Assembly (NCBI RefSeq): GCF_902497775.2 | Contig: NZ_OZ024668.1 | Span: 1 to 64,000, forward strand | Reading direction: 5' to 3' | Length of the DNA: 64,000 bases | Origin: Pseudomonas fluorescens | GTDB taxonomy: Bacteria; Pseudomonadota; Gammaproteobacteria; Pseudomonadales; Pseudomonadaceae | Shown: piece by piece, positions 7,648-24,130 of the stretch | Position numbering within the stretch: the stretch's first letter is position 1 | How the letters are laid out: each line of letters opens with the position of its first letter | Program-made: the position numbers and the translations under genes | The notes under the pieces: generated by a model | Database searches by the model: none | What the model saw: the letters and a program-made list of their open reading frames with translations, nothing else | What the model was told of the DNA's origin: nothing

Positions 7648-10600
7648 ATGGCTTACTCATACACTGAGAAAAAACGTATCCGCAAGGACTTTAGCAAGTT
7701 GCCGGACGTCATGGATGTGCCTTACCTCCTGGCCATCCAGCTGGATTCGTATCGTGAATTCTTGCAAGCGGGAGCGACCAAAGATCAGTTCCGCGACGTG
7801 GGCCTGCATGCGGCCTTCAAATCGGTTTTCCCGATCATCAGCTACTCCGGCAATGCTGCCCTGGAGTACGTTGGCTATCGTCTGGGCGAACCGGCTTTTG
7901 ATGTCAAAGAATGCGTACTGCGTGGCGTGACCTACGCGGTTCCGCTGCGGGTAAAAGTCCGCCTGATCATTTTCGACAAAGAATCGTCGAACAAAGCGAT
8001 CAAGGACATCAAAGAGCAAGAAGTCTACATGGGTGAAATCCCCCTGATGACTGAAAACGGTACCTTCGTAATCAACGGTACCGAGCGTGTTATCGTTTCC
8101 CAGCTGCACCGTTCGCCGGGCGTGTTCTTCGATCACGACCGCGGCAAGACGCACAGCTCTGGCAAACTGCTGTACTCGGCGCGGATCATTCCTTACCGCG
8201 GCTCGTGGTTGGACTTCGAATTCGATCCGAAAGACTGTGTATTCGTCCGTATCGACCGTCGTCGCAAACTGCCTGCGTCGGTTCTGCTGCGCGCGCTGGG
8301 CTATAGCACTGAAGAAGTGCTGGATGCCTTCTACACCACCAACGTCTTCCACGTGTCGGGCGAGAAGCTCAGCCTGGAACTGGTGCCTCAGCGCCTGCGT
8401 GGTGAAGTTGCGGTCATGGACATCCATGACGAAACCGGCAAGGTCATTGTCGAGCAAGGTCGTCGTATCACCGCTCGTCACATCAACCAGCTGGAAAAAG
8501 CTGGCGTCAAGCAACTGGACGTGCCGCTGGAATACGTCCTGGGTCGCACCACCGCCAAGGCGATCGTGCACCCGGCTACCGGCGAGATCCTGGCTGAGTG
8601 CAACACCGAACTGTCCACCGACGTCCTGGTGAAAATCGCCAAGGCCCAGGTTGTCCGTATCGAGACCCTGTACACCAACGACATCGACTGCGGTCCGTTC
8701 ATCTCGGATACCCTGAAGATCGACTCCACCAGCAACCAACTGGAAGCGCTGGTCGAGATCTATCGCATGATGCGTCCTGGCGAACCGCCAACCAAGGATG
8801 CCGCCGAGACCCTGTTCAACAACCTGTTCTTCAGCGCCGAGCGTTACGACCTGTCGGCCGTTGGTCGCATGAAGTTCAACCGTCGTATCGGTCGCACCGA
8901 GATCGAAGGTTCGGGCGTGCTGAGCAAGGAAGATATCGTCGAGGTCCTCAAGACCCTGGTCGACATCCGTAACGGCAAAGGCATCGTCGACGACATCGAC
9001 CACCTGGGTAACCGTCGCGTCCGTTGTGTCGGCGAGATGGCCGAGAACCAGTTCCGCGTTGGCCTGGTGCGTGTAGAACGCGCGGTCAAAGAGCGCCTGT
9101 CGATGGCTGAAAGCGAAGGCCTGATGCCTCAGGACCTGATCAACGCCAAGCCGGTTGCGGCGGCGGTGAAAGAGTTCTTCGGCTCCAGCCAGCTCTCGCA
9201 GTTCATGGACCAGAACAACCCGCTGTCCGAGATCACCCACAAGCGTCGTGTCTCCGCACTCGGCCCTGGTGGTCTGACCCGTGAGCGCGCAGGCTTCGAA
9301 GTCCGTGACGTACACCCGACCCACTACGGCCGTGTGTGCCCGATCGAGACTCCTGAAGGTCCGAACATCGGTCTGATCAACTCCCTGGCTGCGTACGCTC
9401 GCACCAACCAGTACGGCTTCCTGGAAAGCCCGTACCGCGTGGTGAAAGAGGGCGTGGTTACCGACGACATCGTGTTCCTGTCGGCGATCGAAGAAGCTGA
9501 TCACGTCATCGCCCAGGCTTCGGCCACGATGAACGAGAAGAAGCACCTGATCGACGAGCTGGTAGCTGTTCGTCACCTGAACGAATTCACCGTCAAGGCG
9601 CCGGAAGACGTCACCCTGATGGACGTTTCGCCGAAACAGGTAGTTTCGGTTGCAGCGTCGCTGATTCCGTTCCTCGAGCACGACGACGCCAACCGTGCGT
9701 TGATGGGTTCGAACATGCAGCGTCAGGCTGTACCAACCCTGCGTGCCGACAAGCCGCTGGTCGGTACCGGCATGGAGCGCAACGTTGCCCGTGACTCCGG
9801 CGTTTGCGTCGTGGCTCGTCGTGGTGGCGTCATCGACTCCGTCGATGCCAGCCGTATCGTTGTTCGTGTTGCCGATGACGAAGTTGAGACCGGTGAAGCC
9901 GGTGTCGACATCTACAACCTGACCAAATACACCCGTTCGAACCAGAACACCTGCATCAACCAGCGTCCGCTGGTGAACAAGGGTGATGCGGTTCAGCGTG
10001 GCGACATCATGGCCGACGGCCCGTCCACCGACATGGGTGAACTGGCTCTGGGTCAGAACATGCGCATCGCGTTCATGGCGTGGAACGGCTTCAACTTCGA
10101 AGACTCCATCTGCCTGTCCGAGCGTGTGGTTCAGGAAGACCGCTTCACCACGATCCACATCCAGGAACTGACCTGTGTGGCCCGTGACACCAAGCTTGGC
10201 CCAGAGGAAATCACCGCGGACATCCCGAACGTCGGTGAAGCTGCGCTGAACAAGCTGGACGAAGCCGGTATCGTTTATGTTGGTGCTGAAGTTGGCGCTG
10301 GCGACATCCTGGTCGGCAAGGTAACGCCAAAAGGCGAAACCCAGCTGACTCCGGAAGAGAAACTGCTGCGCGCGATCTTCGGTGAGAAGGCCAGCGACGT
10401 CAAAGACACCTCCCTGCGCGTGCCTACCGGCACCAAAGGTACTGTCATCGACGTGCAGGTCTTCACCCGTGATGGCGTCGAGCGCGACAGCCGTGCGCTG
10501 TCCATCGAGAAGATGCAGCTGGACGAGATCCGCAAGGACCTCAACGAAGAGTTCCGCATCGTCGAAGGCGCAACCTTCGAACGTCTGCGTTCGGCCCTGA

Positions 10601-11721
10601 ACGGCCAGGTTGTCGACGGTGGTGCAGGCCTGAAGAAAGGCACTGTGATCACCAACGAAGTCCTGGACGGTCTGGAGCACGGCCAGTGGTTCAAGCTGCG
10701 CATGGCCGAAGACGCGCTGAACGAGCAGCTCGAGAAGGCCCAGGCCTACATCGTTGATCGTCGCCGTCTGCTGGACGACAAGTTCGAAGACAAGAAGCGC
10801 AAGCTGCAGCAGGGCGATGACCTGGCACCGGGCGTACTGAAGATCGTCAAGGTCTACCTGGCAATCCGTCGCCGCATCCAGCCGGGCGACAAGATGGCCG
10901 GTCGTCACGGTAACAAGGGTGTGGTCTCGGTGATCATGCCGGTTGAAGACATGCCGCACGACGCCAACGGTACTCCGGTCGACGTGGTACTCAACCCGTT
11001 GGGTGTACCATCGCGTATGAACGTTGGTCAGATCCTTGAAACCCACCTGGGCCTGGCGGCTAAAGGTCTGGGCGAGAAGATCAACCGCATGCTCGAAGAG
11101 CAGCGCAAGGTCATCGAGCTGCGCAAGTTCCTCACCGAGATCTACAACGAGATCGGTGGTCGTCAGGAAGAACTGGAGACCTTCTCCGACCAGGAAATCC
11201 TGGACCTGGCGAAGAACCTCAAAGGCGGTGTGCCAATGGCCACTCCAGTCTTCGACGGTGCCAAGGAAAGCGAGATCAAGGCCATGCTGAAACTGGCAGA
11301 CATGCCAGAAAGCGGTCAGATGCAGCTGTTCGACGGCCGTACCGGCAACAAGTTCGAGCGTCATGTGACCGTTGGCTACATGTACATGCTCAAGCTGAAC
11401 CACTTGGTGGACGACAAGATGCACGCGCGTTCCACTGGTTCTTACAGCCTGGTTACCCAGCAGCCGCTGGGTGGTAAGGCGCAGTTCGGTGGTCAGCGTT
11501 TCGGGGAGATGGAAGTGTGGGCGCTGGAAGCATACGGCGCGGCATACACCCTGCAAGAAATGCTCACAGTGAAGTCGGACGACGTGAACGGTCGGACCAA
11601 GATGTATAAAAACATCGTGGACGGCGATCACCGTATGGAGCCGGGCATGCCCGAGTCCTTCAACGTGTTGATCAAAGAGATCCGTTCGCTCGGTATCGAT
11701 ATCGATCTGGAAACCGAATAA
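7648..11721 (+). CDS. rpoB: DNA-directed RNA polymerase subunit beta
   Basis: RpoB forms one jaw of RNA polymerase and much of the active-site cleft. The 1357-residue length matches Pseudomonas. The rifampicin-binding segment ([20 protein letters not shown]) is intact and wild-type-like, followed by [12 protein letters not shown]. The C-terminal region has [20 protein letters not shown], which contacts beta-prime. The ATG gives the standard [16 protein letters not shown]-terminus. rpoC follows after 64 bases. Confidence 0.99.
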   Translation: MAYSYTEKKRIRKDFSKLPDVMDVPYLLAIQLDSYREFLQAGATKDQFRDVGLHAAFKSVFPIISYSGNAALEYVGYRLGEPAFDVKECVLRGVTYAVPLRVKVRLIIFDKESSNKAIKDIKEQEVYMGEIPLMTENGTFVINGTERVIVSQLHRSPGVFFDHDRGKTHSSGKLLYSARIIPYRGSWLDFEFDPKDCVFVRIDRRRKLPASVLLRALGYSTEEVLDAFYTTNVFHVSGEKLSLELVPQRLRGEVAVMDIHDETGKVIVEQGRRITARHINQLEKAGVKQLDVPLEYVLGRTTAKAIVHPATGEILAECNTELSTDVLVKIAKAQVVRIETLYTNDIDCGPFISDTLKIDSTSNQLEALVEIYRMMRPGEPPTKDAAETLFNNLFFSAERYDLSAVGRMKFNRRIGRTEIEGSGVLSKEDIVEVLKTLVDIRNGKGIVDDIDHLGNRRVRCVGEMAENQFRVGLVRVERAVKERLSMAESEGLMPQDLINAKPVAAAVKEFFGSSQLSQFMDQNNPLSEITHKRRVSALGPGGLTRERAGFEVRDVHPTHYGRVCPIETPEGPNIGLINSLAAYARTNQYGFLESPYRVVKEGVVTDDIVFLSAIEEADHVIAQASATMNEKKHLIDELVAVRHLNEFTVKAPEDVTLMDVSPKQVVSVAASLIPFLEHDDANRALMGSNMQRQAVPTLRADKPLVGTGMERNVARDSGVCVVARRGGVIDSVDASRIVVRVADDEVETGEAGVDIYNLTKYTRSNQNTCINQRPLVNKGDAVQRGDIMADGPSTDMGELALGQNMRIAFMAWNGFNFEDSICLSERVVQEDRFTTIHIQELTCVARDTKLGPEEITADIPNVGEAALNKLDEAGIVYVGAEVGAGDILVGKVTPKGETQLTPEEKLLRAIFGEKASDVKDTSLRVPTGTKGTVIDVQVFTRDGVERDSRALSIEKMQLDEIRKDLNEEFRIVEGATFERLRSALNGQVVDGGAGLKKGTVITNEVLDGLEHGQWFKLRMAEDALNEQLEKAQAYIVDRRRLLDDKFEDKKRKLQQGDDLAPGVLKIVKVYLAIRRRIQPGDKMAGRHGNKGVVSVIMPVEDMPHDANGTPVDVVLNPLGVPSRMNVGQILETHLGLAAKGLGEKINRMLEEQRKVIELRKFLTEIYNEIGGRQEELETFSDQEILDLAKNLKGGVPMATPVFDGAKESEIKAMLKLADMPESGQMQLFDGRTGNKFERHVTVGYMYMLKLNHLVDDKMHARSTGSYSLVTQQPLGGKAQFGGQRFGEMEVWALEAYGAAYTLQEMLTVKSDDVNGRTKMYKNIVDGDHRMEPGMPESFNVLIKEIRSLGIDIDLETE

Positions 11722-11785
11722 CACGTGACGCGAATCGGGAGCGTGGCTGAAAAGCCCGCTCCCTGCTCCGCCAGGAGGAAAGGCC

Positions 11786-15985
<4,200 letters not shown>

Positions 15986-16074
15986 AAGTAGGACGGGGCC
16001 TCGGCAAGCCTGTTTTGGCCATCGGTGACATAATTTGTTGCCGATGACCGGAAGGGGAGGGCCGGGGCCTTGTC

Positions 16075-16103
16075 TTGACTGGGGGCAAGATCCTCTTTAG
16101 ACT
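16075..16103 (+). promoter_or_regulatory. Sigma70 promoter of the str operon
   Basis: TTGACT (16075-16080) and TAGACT (16098-16103) lie 17 bases apart, 90 bases before rpsL. An unrelated inverted repeat (16020-16025 with 16041-16046) lies between rpoC and this promoter and has no T-tract. Confidence 0.75.
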
Positions 16104-16118
16104 CTTGTACCCCTAAAT

Positions 16119-16146
16119 TTGGTGGGACTCCGTCCTGCCAATTTTT
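16119..16146 (+). terminator. Terminator-like hairpin in the rpsL leader
   Basis: A 9-bp stem (16119-16127 with 16133-16141, two G-T pairs) with loop CTCCG is followed by TTTTT at 16142-16146. It starts about 15 bases after the promoter -10, so it would lie at the very 5' end of the str transcript. It could attenuate transcription or stabilise the leader. Confidence 0.55.
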
Positions 16147-16195
16147 GCTTTTCTTGCAAGACAATAGCGTCGCAAGACAACAGTGGAGCTAGTAG

Positions 16196-16567
16196 ATGGC
16201 AACTATCAACCAGCTGGTACGTCAGCCGCGTAAGCGTATCGTCGAGAAATCCGACGTTCCTGCGCTGCAGAACTGCCCGCAACGTCGTGGCGTGTGCACC
16301 CGTGTGTACACCACCACGCCGAAAAAACCTAACTCGGCACTGCGTAAAGTATGCCGTGTGCGTCTGACCAACGGTTTCGAGGTTTCCTCGTACATCGGCG
16401 GTGAAGGCCACAACCTGCAAGAGCACAGCGTCGTACTGATCCGTGGCGGTCGTGTAAAAGACTTGCCAGGTGTTCGTTACCACACCGTTCGCGGCTCCCT
16501 GGATACCTCCGGCGTCAAAGGTCGTAACCAAGGTCGTTCGAAGTACGGTACCAAGCGTCCGAAGTAA
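16196..16567 (+). CDS. rpsL: 30S ribosomal protein S12
   Basis: S12 lies at the decoding centre and controls fidelity. The 123-residue protein has the conserved [12 protein letters not shown] and [13 protein letters not shown] segments. The lysines and neighbouring residues linked to streptomycin resistance are wild type. It is the first gene of the str operon. Confidence 0.98.
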
Positions 16568-16687
16568 TCGGCCGTTTGTTGCAGTTTGCAGTTATCAATT
16601 TTATTGAGTCGATAAGAGTAAGGTCGGGCACGCACCCTTAGGGGGCACTGTCCCGGGCTAACCTGAAGACCGTTTGAGGGCTTATCA

Positions 16688-17158
16688 ATGCCAAGACGTC
16701 GTGTAGCAGCCAAGCGTGAGATTCTGGACGATCCAAAATACGGAAGCCAGATCCTCGCCAAGTTCATGAACCACGTAATGGAAAGCGGCAAAAAAGCCGT
16801 TGCCGAGCGTATCGTTTACGGTGCACTGGACAAGGTTAAAGAACGCAAGAACAGCGATCCCCTGGAAATCTTCGAGAAAGCTCTCGACGCCATCGCTCCG
16901 CTGGTCGAAGTTAAGTCGCGCCGTGTTGGCGGTGCCACTTACCAGGTCCCTGTTGAAGTTCGTCCATCCCGTCGTAACGCCCTGGCAATGCGCTGGTTGG
17001 TAGACTACGCCCGCAAGCGTGGCGAGAAGTCCATGGCTCTGCGCTTGGCTGGCGAGCTGCTGGATGCCGCTGAAGGCAAAGGTGCTGCAGTCAAGAAGCG
17101 TGAAGACGTACACCGTATGGCTGAAGCCAACAAAGCGTTCTCGCACTACCGCTTCTAA
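16688..17158 (+). CDS. rpsG: 30S ribosomal protein S7
   Basis: S7 nucleates assembly of the 30S head and in E. coli represses the str operon by binding the rpsL-rpsG gap. The 156-residue product begins [12 protein letters not shown], as in the family. The gap before it is 120 bases and GC-rich with self-complementary stretches, so a similar S7 target is plausible but not shown. Confidence 0.98.
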   Translation: MPRRRVAAKREILDDPKYGSQILAKFMNHVMESGKKAVAERIVYGALDKVKERKNSDPLEIFEKALDAIAPLVEVKSRRVGGATYQVPVEVRPSRRNALAMRWLVDYARKRGEKSMALRLAGELLDAAEGKGAAVKKREDVHRMAEANKAFSHYRF

Positions 17159-17188
17159 TTCTGGCATCACTATTTTTGCGAGGGCTCT

Positions 17189-19336
17189 ATGGCTCGTACT
17201 ACTCCAATCAACCGCTACCGTAACATTGGTATTTGCGCGCACGTTGACGCGGGCAAAACTACCACTACCGAGCGGATCCTGTTCTACACAGGCCTGAGCC
17301 ACAAAATGGGCGAGGTGCATGACGGCGCCGCGACCACCGACTGGATGGTGCAGGAGCAGGAGCGGGGTATTACCATTACCTCCGCTGCTGTAACCACCTT
17401 CTGGCAGGGTTCCCGTGGCCAGTATGACAACTACCGCGTAAACGTCATCGATACCCCCGGCCACGTTGACTTCACCATTGAAGTAGAACGTTCGCTGCGC
17501 GTACTCGACGGCGCGGTCGTTGTTTTCTGCGGCACTTCCGGCGTTGAGCCACAGTCCGAAACCGTATGGCGTCAAGCCAACAAGTACGGCGTTCCACGTG
17601 TTGTTTACGTGAACAAGATGGACCGTGCTGGTGCCAACTTCCTGCGCGTCGTAGGTCAGATCAAGAACCGTCTGGGTCACACCCCGGTTCCTGTTCAACT
17701 GGCCATCGGTTCGGAAGATAACTTCCAGGGTCAGGTTGACCTGATCAAGATGAAGGCTATCTACTGGAACGACGACGACAAGGGCACCACTTATCGCGAG
17801 GAAGAAATTCCTGCCGATATGCTGGAGCTGGCCGAAGAGTGGCGCGCCAATATGGTCGAAGCCGCTGCTGAAGCCAACGAAGAGCTGATGAACAAGTACC
17901 TTGAAGAAGGTGAGCTGACCGTCGAAGAAATCAAAGCCGGTCTGCGTGCGCGCACCCTGGCCAGCGAGATCGTTCCGGCTGTCTGCGGTTCGTCGTTCAA
18001 GAACAAGGGCGTTCCCCTGGTTCTCGACGCCGTTATCGACTTCCTGCCTGCTCCGACCGAAATCCCGGCGATCAAGGGTATCCACCCTGATCTGATCGAG
18101 AAGCCGAAAGACGAGCTGGTTGACGCCGACTACGACGAGCGTCATGCAGACGACAACGAGCCGTTCTCGGCTCTGGCGTTCAAGATTGCAACTGACCCGT
18201 TCGTGGGTACCCTGACTTTCGTGCGCGTTTACTCGGGCATGCTGCAGTCTGGCGACTCCGTGATCAACTCGGTCAAGGGCAAGAAAGAGCGCGTTGGTCG
18301 TATGGTGCAGATGCACGCCAACCAGCGTGAAGAAATCAAAGAAGTACTGGCAGGCGACATCGCTGCTCTGATCGGCATGAAGGACGTCACTACCGGTGAC
18401 ACCCTGTGCAACGCCGACAAGCCGATCATCCTCGAGCGTATGGACTTCCCGGAGCCTGTGATTTCGGTTGCTGTTGAGCCGAAGACCAAGCAAGACCAGG
18501 AGAAGATGGGTATCGCACTGGGCAAACTGGCTCAGGAAGACCCGTCGTTCCGCGTCAAAACCGACGAAGAAACCGGCCAGACCATCATCTCCGGTATGGG
18601 CGAGCTTCACCTGGACATCCTCGTTGACCGCATGAAGCGCGAGTTCAACGTCGAAGCCAACATCGGTAAGCCGCAGGTTTCGTACCGCGAGCAGATCACC
18701 AAGGACAACGTCGAGATCGAAGGTAAGTTCGTTCGTCAGTCCGGTGGTCGCGGTCAGTTCGGTCACTGCTGGATTCGCTTCTCGCAGCCAACAGTGGACG
18801 CACAAGGCAACATCACCGAAGGCCTGGAATTCACCAACGAGGTTGTAGGTGGTGTGGTTCCTAAGGAATACATCCCGGCGATCCAGAAGGGTATCGAGGA
18901 GCAGATGAAGAACGGCATCGTTGCCGGCTATCCGCTGATCGGCCTGAAGGCAACCGTGTTTGATGGTTCCTACCACGACGTCGACTCCAACGAGATGGCG
19001 TTCAAGGTGGCGGCCTCCATGGCGACCAAGCAACTCGCAGCCAAAGGCGGCGGTAAAGTGCTTGAGCCGATCATGAAGGTAGAAGTTGTGACCCCTGAGG
19101 ACTACATGGGTGACGTGATGGGTGACCTGAACCGTCGTCGTGGTCTGATCCAGGGTATGGAAGATTCGGTGTCCGGCAAGGTTGTCCGTGCTGAAGTTCC
19201 GCTCGGAGAAATGTTCGGTTATGCGACCGACGTTCGTTCCATGTCTCAGGGTCGCGCGAGCTACTCCATGGAATTCTCCAAATACGCCGAAGCTCCGTCG
19301 AATATCGTCGAAGCACTCGTTAAAAAACAAGGCTAA
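17189..19336 (+). CDS. fusA: Translation elongation factor G
   Basis: EF-G catalyses translocation and, with ribosome recycling factor, ribosome splitting. The 715-residue protein has G1 [12 protein letters not shown] (about 17-28), G3 DTPGHVDF and G4 NKMDR, then domains II to V with the domain IV loop [11 protein letters not shown]. It is slightly longer than E. coli EF-G (704). It lies 30 bases after rpsG and 30 bases before tuf2. Confidence 0.98.
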   Translation: MARTTPINRYRNIGICAHVDAGKTTTTERILFYTGLSHKMGEVHDGAATTDWMVQEQERGITITSAAVTTFWQGSRGQYDNYRVNVIDTPGHVDFTIEVERSLRVLDGAVVVFCGTSGVEPQSETVWRQANKYGVPRVVYVNKMDRAGANFLRVVGQIKNRLGHTPVPVQLAIGSEDNFQGQVDLIKMKAIYWNDDDKGTTYREEEIPADMLELAEEWRANMVEAAAEANEELMNKYLEEGELTVEEIKAGLRARTLASEIVPAVCGSSFKNKGVPLVLDAVIDFLPAPTEIPAIKGIHPDLIEKPKDELVDADYDERHADDNEPFSALAFKIATDPFVGTLTFVRVYSGMLQSGDSVINSVKGKKERVGRMVQMHANQREEIKEVLAGDIAALIGMKDVTTGDTLCNADKPIILERMDFPEPVISVAVEPKTKQDQEKMGIALGKLAQEDPSFRVKTDEETGQTIISGMGELHLDILVDRMKREFNVEANIGKPQVSYREQITKDNVEIEGKFVRQSGGRGQFGHCWIRFSQPTVDAQGNITEGLEFTNEVVGGVVPKEYIPAIQKGIEEQMKNGIVAGYPLIGLKATVFDGSYHDVDSNEMAFKVAASMATKQLAAKGGGKVLEPIMKVEVVTPEDYMGDVMGDLNRRRGLIQGMEDSVSGKVVRAEVPLGEMFGYATDVRSMSQGRASYSMEFSKYAEAPSNIVEALVKKQG

Positions 19337-19366
19337 TCCAGCCCTTTAGGCAAGAGGTTCACTGTC

Positions 19367-20560
19367 GTGGCTAAAGAAAAATTTGATCGTTCCCTTCCGC
19401 ACGTCAACGTTGGCACCATCGGTCACGTTGACCACGGTAAAACCACTCTGACCGCAGCTCTGACTCGCGTTTGCTCCGAAGTTTTCGGTTCCGCAATCGT
19501 CGACTTCGACAAGATCGACAGCGCTCCAGAAGAGAAAGCTCGCGGTATCACCATCAATACCGCGCACGTTGAGTACAACTCGACTATTCGTCACTACGCT
19601 CACGTTGACTGCCCAGGTCACGCTGACTACGTGAAGAACATGATCACCGGTGCTGCCCAGATGGACGGCGCGATCCTGGTTTGCTCGGCCGCTGATGGTC
19701 CGATGCCGCAAACCCGTGAGCACATCCTGCTGTCCCGTCAGGTTGGCGTTCCGTACATCGTGGTCTTCCTGAACAAGGCTGACCTGGTAGACGACGCTGA
19801 GCTGCTGGAACTGGTCGAGATGGAAGTTCGCGACCTGCTGTCCACCTACGACTTCCCAGGCGACGACACTCCGATCATCATCGGTTCGGCTCGTATGGCT
19901 CTGGAAGGCAAAGACGACAACGAAATGGGCACCACTGCCGTTCGTAAACTGGTTGAAACTCTGGATACCTACATCCCAGAGCCAGTTCGTCTGATCGACA
20001 AGCCGTTCCTGATGCCAATCGAAGACGTATTCTCGATCTCGGGTCGTGGTACCGTTGTTACCGGTCGTATCGAGCGTGGTATCGTCCGCGTTCAAGACGC
20101 CCTGGAAATCGTTGGTCTGCGTGACACCACCACCACCACCTGCACCGGTGTTGAGATGTTCCGCAAGCTGCTGGACGAAGGTCGTGCTGGCGAGAACTGC
20201 GGCGTGCTGCTGCGCGGCACCAAGCGTGACGACGTTGAGCGTGGCCAGGTTCTGGTCAAGCCAGGTTCGGTCAAGCCGCACACCAAGTTCGAAGCTGAAG
20301 TGTACGTGCTGAGCAAAGAAGAAGGCGGTCGTCACACTCCGTTCTTCAAAGGCTACCGTCCACAGTTCTACTTCCGTACCACCGACGTAACTGGCAACTG
20401 CGAGCTGCCAGAAGGCGTTGAAATGGTCATGCCAGGCGACAACATCAAAATGGTTGTCACCCTGATCAAGACCATCGCGATGGAAGACGGTCTGCGCTTC
20501 GCTATCCGTGAAGGCGGTCGTACCGTCGGCGCCGGCGTCGTAGCCAAAATCATCGAGTAA
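19367..20560 (+). CDS. tuf: Translation elongation factor Tu (copy 2)
   Basis: This is the str-operon copy of EF-Tu, 397 residues, with the same GTPase motifs as copy 1 and ten substitutions relative to it, clustered at 44-73, 193-209 and 309-363. Residues 74-192 and 210-308 are identical between the copies. The start is GTG here but ATG in copy 1. A strong terminator follows 13 bases after the stop. Confidence 0.98.
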   Translation: MAKEKFDRSLPHVNVGTIGHVDHGKTTLTAALTRVCSEVFGSAIVDFDKIDSAPEEKARGITINTAHVEYNSTIRHYAHVDCPGHADYVKNMITGAAQMDGAILVCSAADGPMPQTREHILLSRQVGVPYIVVFLNKADLVDDAELLELVEMEVRDLLSTYDFPGDDTPIIIGSARMALEGKDDNEMGTTAVRKLVETLDTYIPEPVRLIDKPFLMPIEDVFSISGRGTVVTGRIERGIVRVQDALEIVGLRDTTTTTCTGVEMFRKLLDEGRAGENCGVLLRGTKRDDVERGQVLVKPGSVKPHTKFEAEVYVLSKEEGGRHTPFFKGYRPQFYFRTTDVTGNCELPEGVEMVMPGDNIKMVVTLIKTIAMEDGLRFAIREGGRTVGAGVVAKIIE

Positions 20561-20573
20561 TCGTTGATCGCTT

Positions 20574-20605
20574 AAAAAAGGCCCCCGCTCAGCGGGGGCT
20601 TTTTT
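20574..20605. terminator. Strong terminator ending the str operon
   Basis: An A-tract (20574-20579), an 8-bp GC stem (20581-20588 with 20592-20599, loop TCA) and a T-tract (20600-20605) form a symmetric structure able to stop transcription in both directions. Confidence 0.92.
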
Positions 20606-20611
20606 ATTGGG

Positions 20612-20640
20612 TTGACACTCAGTGGGGCCCTCTATAGAAT
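20612..20640 (+). promoter_or_regulatory. Promoter of the S10 operon
   Basis: TTGACA (20612-20617) and TAGAAT (20635-20640) are separated by 17 bases. It lies seven bases after the str terminator. The leader to rpsJ is only about 60 bases, with a small CGGGCG/CGCCCG hairpin near 20656-20672. That is much shorter than the L4-controlled leader of E. coli. Confidence 0.9.
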
Positions 20641-20703
20641 CACGCCTCCTTTTAACGGGCGTAGTGCGCCCGGTGGGAATAGCAGCCTGGAGTCTGAAAT
20701 CCA

Positions 20704-21015
20704 ATGCAAAATCAGCAAATCCGTATCAGGTTGAAGGCTTTTGACCATCGCCTGATCGACCAATCCACCCAGGAAATCGTGGAAACCGCGAAACGTACTG
20801 GTGCTCAAGTGCGTGGTCCAATTCCACTGCCTACCCGTAAAGAGCGGTTCACCGTTCTGGTCTCCCCGCACGTCAACAAAGACGCGCGTGACCAGTACGA
20901 GATCCGTACTCATAAGCGCGTTCTGGACATCGTCCAGCCAACGGATAAAACCGTTGATGCTCTTATGAAGCTTGATCTTGCGGCCGGCGTGGAAGTGCAG
21001 ATCAGCCTCGGCTAA
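20704..21015 (+). CDS. rpsJ: 30S ribosomal protein S10
   Basis: S10 is a 30S head protein and, as NusE, part of the antitermination complex with NusB. The 103-residue protein has the conserved [17 protein letters not shown]-terminus. It is the first gene of the S10 operon, just after its promoter. Confidence 0.98.
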
Positions 21016-21095
21016 GACACGGTCTTAGTCGTGTAACGCTCTGAAATGGGCGGCCATAGCGGGTGAAAGCCCCGTACACTCATGAGGTTTACAAC

Positions 21096-21731
21096 ATGAC
21101 TATTGGTGTAGTCGGTCGTAAATGCGGTATGACCCGTATTTTCACCGAAGAAGGTGTCTCCATTCCGGTCACGGTCATTGAGATCGAGCCGAATCGCGTC
21201 ACCCAGTTCAAAACTGAAGAAACCGATGGCTATCGTGCAGTGCAAGTCACTGTCGGTGAGCGTCGCGCTTCGCGCGTGACTGCTGCTCAAGCAGGTCACT
21301 TCGCTAAGGCGAACGTTGCCGCGGGTCGCGGTGTCTGGGAATTCCGCCTTGAAGAAGGTGAGTTCCAGGCCGGAGATTCGATCAACGCTGAAATCTTCGC
21401 TGCAGGTCAGCTGGTAGACGTTACCGGCCAGTCCAAGGGTAAAGGCTTTGCCGGTACCATCAAGCGCTGGAATTTCCGCGGTCAAGATAACACCCACGGT
21501 AACTCCGTCTCCCACCGCGTCCCGGGCTCTATCGGCCAGTGCCAGACTCCTGGTCGTGTATTCAAGGGCAAAAAAATGTCCGGTCACATGGGCGCCGAGC
21601 GCGTGACCGTTCAGTCCCTCGAAGTAGTGCGCGTCGACGCTGAACGCAATCTGTTGCTGGTCAAGGGTGCCGTTCCAGGCGCAACTGGCAGCGATCTGGT
21701 TGTGCGTCCGGCTGCCAAGGCTCGCGGTTAA
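21096..21731 (+). CDS. rplC: 50S ribosomal protein L3
   Basis: L3 is an early assembly protein whose loop approaches the peptidyl transferase centre. The open frame extends upstream to 21063, but the ATG at 21096 gives the standard 211-residue protein ([16 protein letters not shown]) and has TGAGGT eight bases before it. The loop [14 protein letters not shown] retains the glutamine that PrmB methylates in E. coli. Confidence 0.97.
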   Translation: MTIGVVGRKCGMTRIFTEEGVSIPVTVIEIEPNRVTQFKTEETDGYRAVQVTVGERRASRVTAAQAGHFAKANVAAGRGVWEFRLEEGEFQAGDSINAEIFAAGQLVDVTGQSKGKGFAGTIKRWNFRGQDNTHGNSVSHRVPGSIGQCQTPGRVFKGKKMSGHMGAERVTVQSLEVVRVDAERNLLLVKGAVPGATGSDLVVRPAAKARG

Positions 21732-21743
21732 GGGGAAGCTGAC

Positions 21744-22346
21744 ATGCAACTAAATGTAAATGACGCTCAAGCGATCGAAGTTTCCGAACTGACTTTCGGC
21801 GGCGAATTCAACGAGACGCTGGTACACCAAGCAGTCGTGGCCTATATGGCCGGCGGCCGTCAGGGCACCAAGCAGCAGAAAACCCGTTCCGACGTTGCTG
21901 GTGGCGGTAAGCGCCCATGGCGTCAGAAAGGCACTGGCCGTGCTCGTGCCGGTACTATCCGTAGCCCAATCTGGCGTGGCGGCGGTACCACTTTCGCAGC
22001 TCGTCCTCAGGATCACTCGCAGAAGCTCAACAAGAAGATGTACCGCGCAGCAATGCGTTCCATCCTCGCTGAGCTGGTGCGTACCGACCGTCTGGTCGTG
22101 GTTCAGGACTTCGCTGTTGAAGCACCGAAAACCAAAGACCTGCTGAACAAGCTGAACGGCATGGGTCTGAGCGACGTTCTGATCGTTTCGGACGCTGTTG
22201 ATCAGAACCTGTACCTGGCTGCTCGTAACCTGCCGCACGTCGACGTACGTGACGTACAGGGTTCCGATCCGGTCAGTCTGATCGCATACGACAAAGTGTT
22301 GATCACTGTGTCGGCCGTGAAGAAATTCGAGGAGCTGCTGGGATGA
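21744..22346 (+). CDS. rplD: 50S ribosomal protein L4
   Basis: L4 lines the exit tunnel; in enterics it also represses the S10 operon. The 200-residue protein has the tunnel loop [18 protein letters not shown] (about residues 52-69). Its stop overlaps the rplW start (ATGA), so the two are coupled. Confidence 0.98.
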   Translation: MQLNVNDAQAIEVSELTFGGEFNETLVHQAVVAYMAGGRQGTKQQKTRSDVAGGGKRPWRQKGTGRARAGTIRSPIWRGGGTTFAARPQDHSQKLNKKMYRAAMRSILAELVRTDRLVVVQDFAVEAPKTKDLLNKLNGMGLSDVLIVSDAVDQNLYLAARNLPHVDVRDVQGSDPVSLIAYDKVLITVSAVKKFEELLG

Positions 22347-22642
22347 ACCAGGAACGCGTATTTAAAGTCCTCCTTGGCCCGCATGTTTCCGAGAAGGCTA
22401 CCGTTCTGGCTGAGAAAAAAGGCCAGTTCGTATTCAAGGTTGCTACTGACGCAACCAAGCTGGAAATCAAGAAAGCTGTCGAAGGCCTGTTCGGCGTAAA
22501 AGTCGAAAACGTGTCGACTGTAAACGTTCTGGGTAAAACCAAGCGTACCGCACGTGGTCTGGGCAAGCGCAATGACTGGAAGAAAGCGATCGTTTCGCTT
22601 CAGCCAGGCCAAGATCTCGATTTCAGCAGCAGTGCTGAGTAA
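22343..22642 (+). CDS. rplW: 50S ribosomal protein L23
   Basis: L23 lies at the tunnel exit and docks trigger factor and SRP. The length of 99 residues is normal, with [13 protein letters not shown] beta strands and an internal flexible loop. It starts within the last codons of rplD. Confidence 0.98.
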   Translation: MNQERVFKVLLGPHVSEKATVLAEKKGQFVFKVATDATKLEIKKAVEGLFGVKVENVSTVNVLGKTKRTARGLGKRNDWKKAIVSLQPGQDLDFSSSAE

Positions 22643-22656
22643 GGAAGGGGTGCATC

Positions 22657-23481
22657 ATGGCAATCGTTAAATGCAAACCGACTTCCCCTGGCCGCCGTTT
22701 CGTGGTCAAGGTGGTCAACAAGGAGCTGCATAAAGGCGCTCCTCACGCACCGCTGCTCGAGAAGAAATCGAAGTCTGGTGGTCGTAACAACAATGGCCGC
22801 ATCACTACTCGTCACGTAGGTGGTGGTCATAAGCAGCATTACCGTATGGTCGATTTCCGTCGCAACGACAAAGATGGCATCGTCGCCACTGTCGAGCGTA
22901 TCGAATACGATCCAAACCGTACTGCTCACATCGCACTGCTGTGCTACGCAGACGGCGAGCGCCGCTACATCATCGCCCCTAAAGGCGTTGCTGCTGGCGA
23001 CCAGCTGATCGCAGGCGCTCTGGCTCCAATCAAGCCAGGCAACTCCCTGCAACTGCGCAACATCCCAGTGGGTAGCACCATTCACGGCATCGAACTGAAG
23101 CCGGGCAAAGGTGCACAGATCGCTCGTTCCGCTGGTGCTTCGGCTCAGCTGATCGCTCGCGAAGGTGTCTATGTGACCCTGCGTCTGCGCTCTGGTGAAA
23201 TGCGTAAAGTCCTGGCTGAATGCCGTGCGACCCTGGGTGAAGTCTCGAACTCCGAGCACAGCCTGCGTTCGCTGGGTAAAGCTGGTGCCAAACGCTGGCG
23301 TGGCGTTCGCCCAACCGTTCGTGGTGTTGCCATGAACCCGGTTGACCACCCACATGGTGGTGGTGAAGGTCGTACCTCCGGTGGTCGTCATCCGGTATCG
23401 CCATGGGGCTTCCCGACTAAGGGCGCGAAGACTCGTGGTAATAAGCGTACCGACAACATGATCGTCCGTCGTCGCAAGTAA
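22657..23481 (+). CDS. rplB: 50S ribosomal protein L2
   Basis: L2 binds 23S rRNA near the peptidyl transferase centre and is needed for subunit association. The 274-residue product has the conserved GGGHKQHYR segment and the C-terminal motif [12 protein letters not shown] containing the functionally important histidine. Confidence 0.98.
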   Translation: MAIVKCKPTSPGRRFVVKVVNKELHKGAPHAPLLEKKSKSGGRNNNGRITTRHVGGGHKQHYRMVDFRRNDKDGIVATVERIEYDPNRTAHIALLCYADGERRYIIAPKGVAAGDQLIAGALAPIKPGNSLQLRNIPVGSTIHGIELKPGKGAQIARSAGASAQLIAREGVYVTLRLRSGEMRKVLAECRATLGEVSNSEHSLRSLGKAGAKRWRGVRPTVRGVAMNPVDHPHGGGEGRTSGGRHPVSPWGFPTKGAKTRGNKRTDNMIVRRRK

Positions 23482-23497
23482 ATAGAGGGATACGACA

Positions 23498-23773
23498 GTG
23501 CCACGTTCTCTGAAAAAAGGTCCTTTTATCGATCTTCACCTACTGAAGAAGATCGAAGTGGCGGCGGAAAAGAACGATCGCAAACCAGTTAAGACCTGGT
23601 CGCGCCGTTCGATGATCCTGCCACAAATGGTCGGTCTGACCATCGCGGTACACAACGGTCGCCAACACGTCCCAGTTCTTGTGAACGAAGACATGGTCGG
23701 CCATAAACTGGGCGAGTTTGCCGGTACCCGCACTTATCGTGGGCACGTGGCTGACAAGAAAGCCAAGCGTTAA
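23498..23773 (+). CDS. rpsS: 30S ribosomal protein S19
   Basis: S19 binds 16S rRNA in the head with S13. The 91-residue protein begins [16 protein letters not shown] from a GTG start and includes the conserved [16 protein letters not shown] motif. It lies 16 bases after rplB. Confidence 0.98.
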
Positions 23774-23784
23774 GGGGTAAGGAA

Positions 23785-24117
23785 ATGGAAGTAGCCGCTA
23801 AGTTGTCGGGCGCTCGAATCTCCGCCCAGAAAGCCCGCTTGGTCGCCGACCAGATCCGCGGGAAGAAGGTGGGCGAAGCGCTCAACCTGTTGGCTTTCAG
23901 CAGCAAAAAAGCCGCTGAAATCATGAAGAAAGTCCTCGAGTCGGCCGTAGCCAACGCCGAGCATAACGAAGGCGCAGACGTTGATGACCTGAAGGTCTCC
24001 ACCGTTTTCGTCAACGAAGGGCGTTCGCTGAAGCGCATCATGCCGCGTGCCAAAGGCCGCGCTGATCGCATCGTCAAGCGGTCTTGCCATATCACTGTCA
24101 AGGTTGCGGACAAGTAA
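23785..24117 (+). CDS. rplV: 50S ribosomal protein L22
   Basis: L22 contacts all domains of 23S rRNA; its beta hairpin lines the exit tunnel. The 110-residue protein shows the [12 protein letters not shown] helix and the hairpin region [11 protein letters not shown], with no insertion of the macrolide-resistant type. Confidence 0.98.
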
Positions 24118-24130
24118 CGGAGTCGATCAG

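Noticed and set aside
16020..16046. Terminator after rpoC
   Set aside because: The hairpin has only six paired bases, a long loop and no T-tract.
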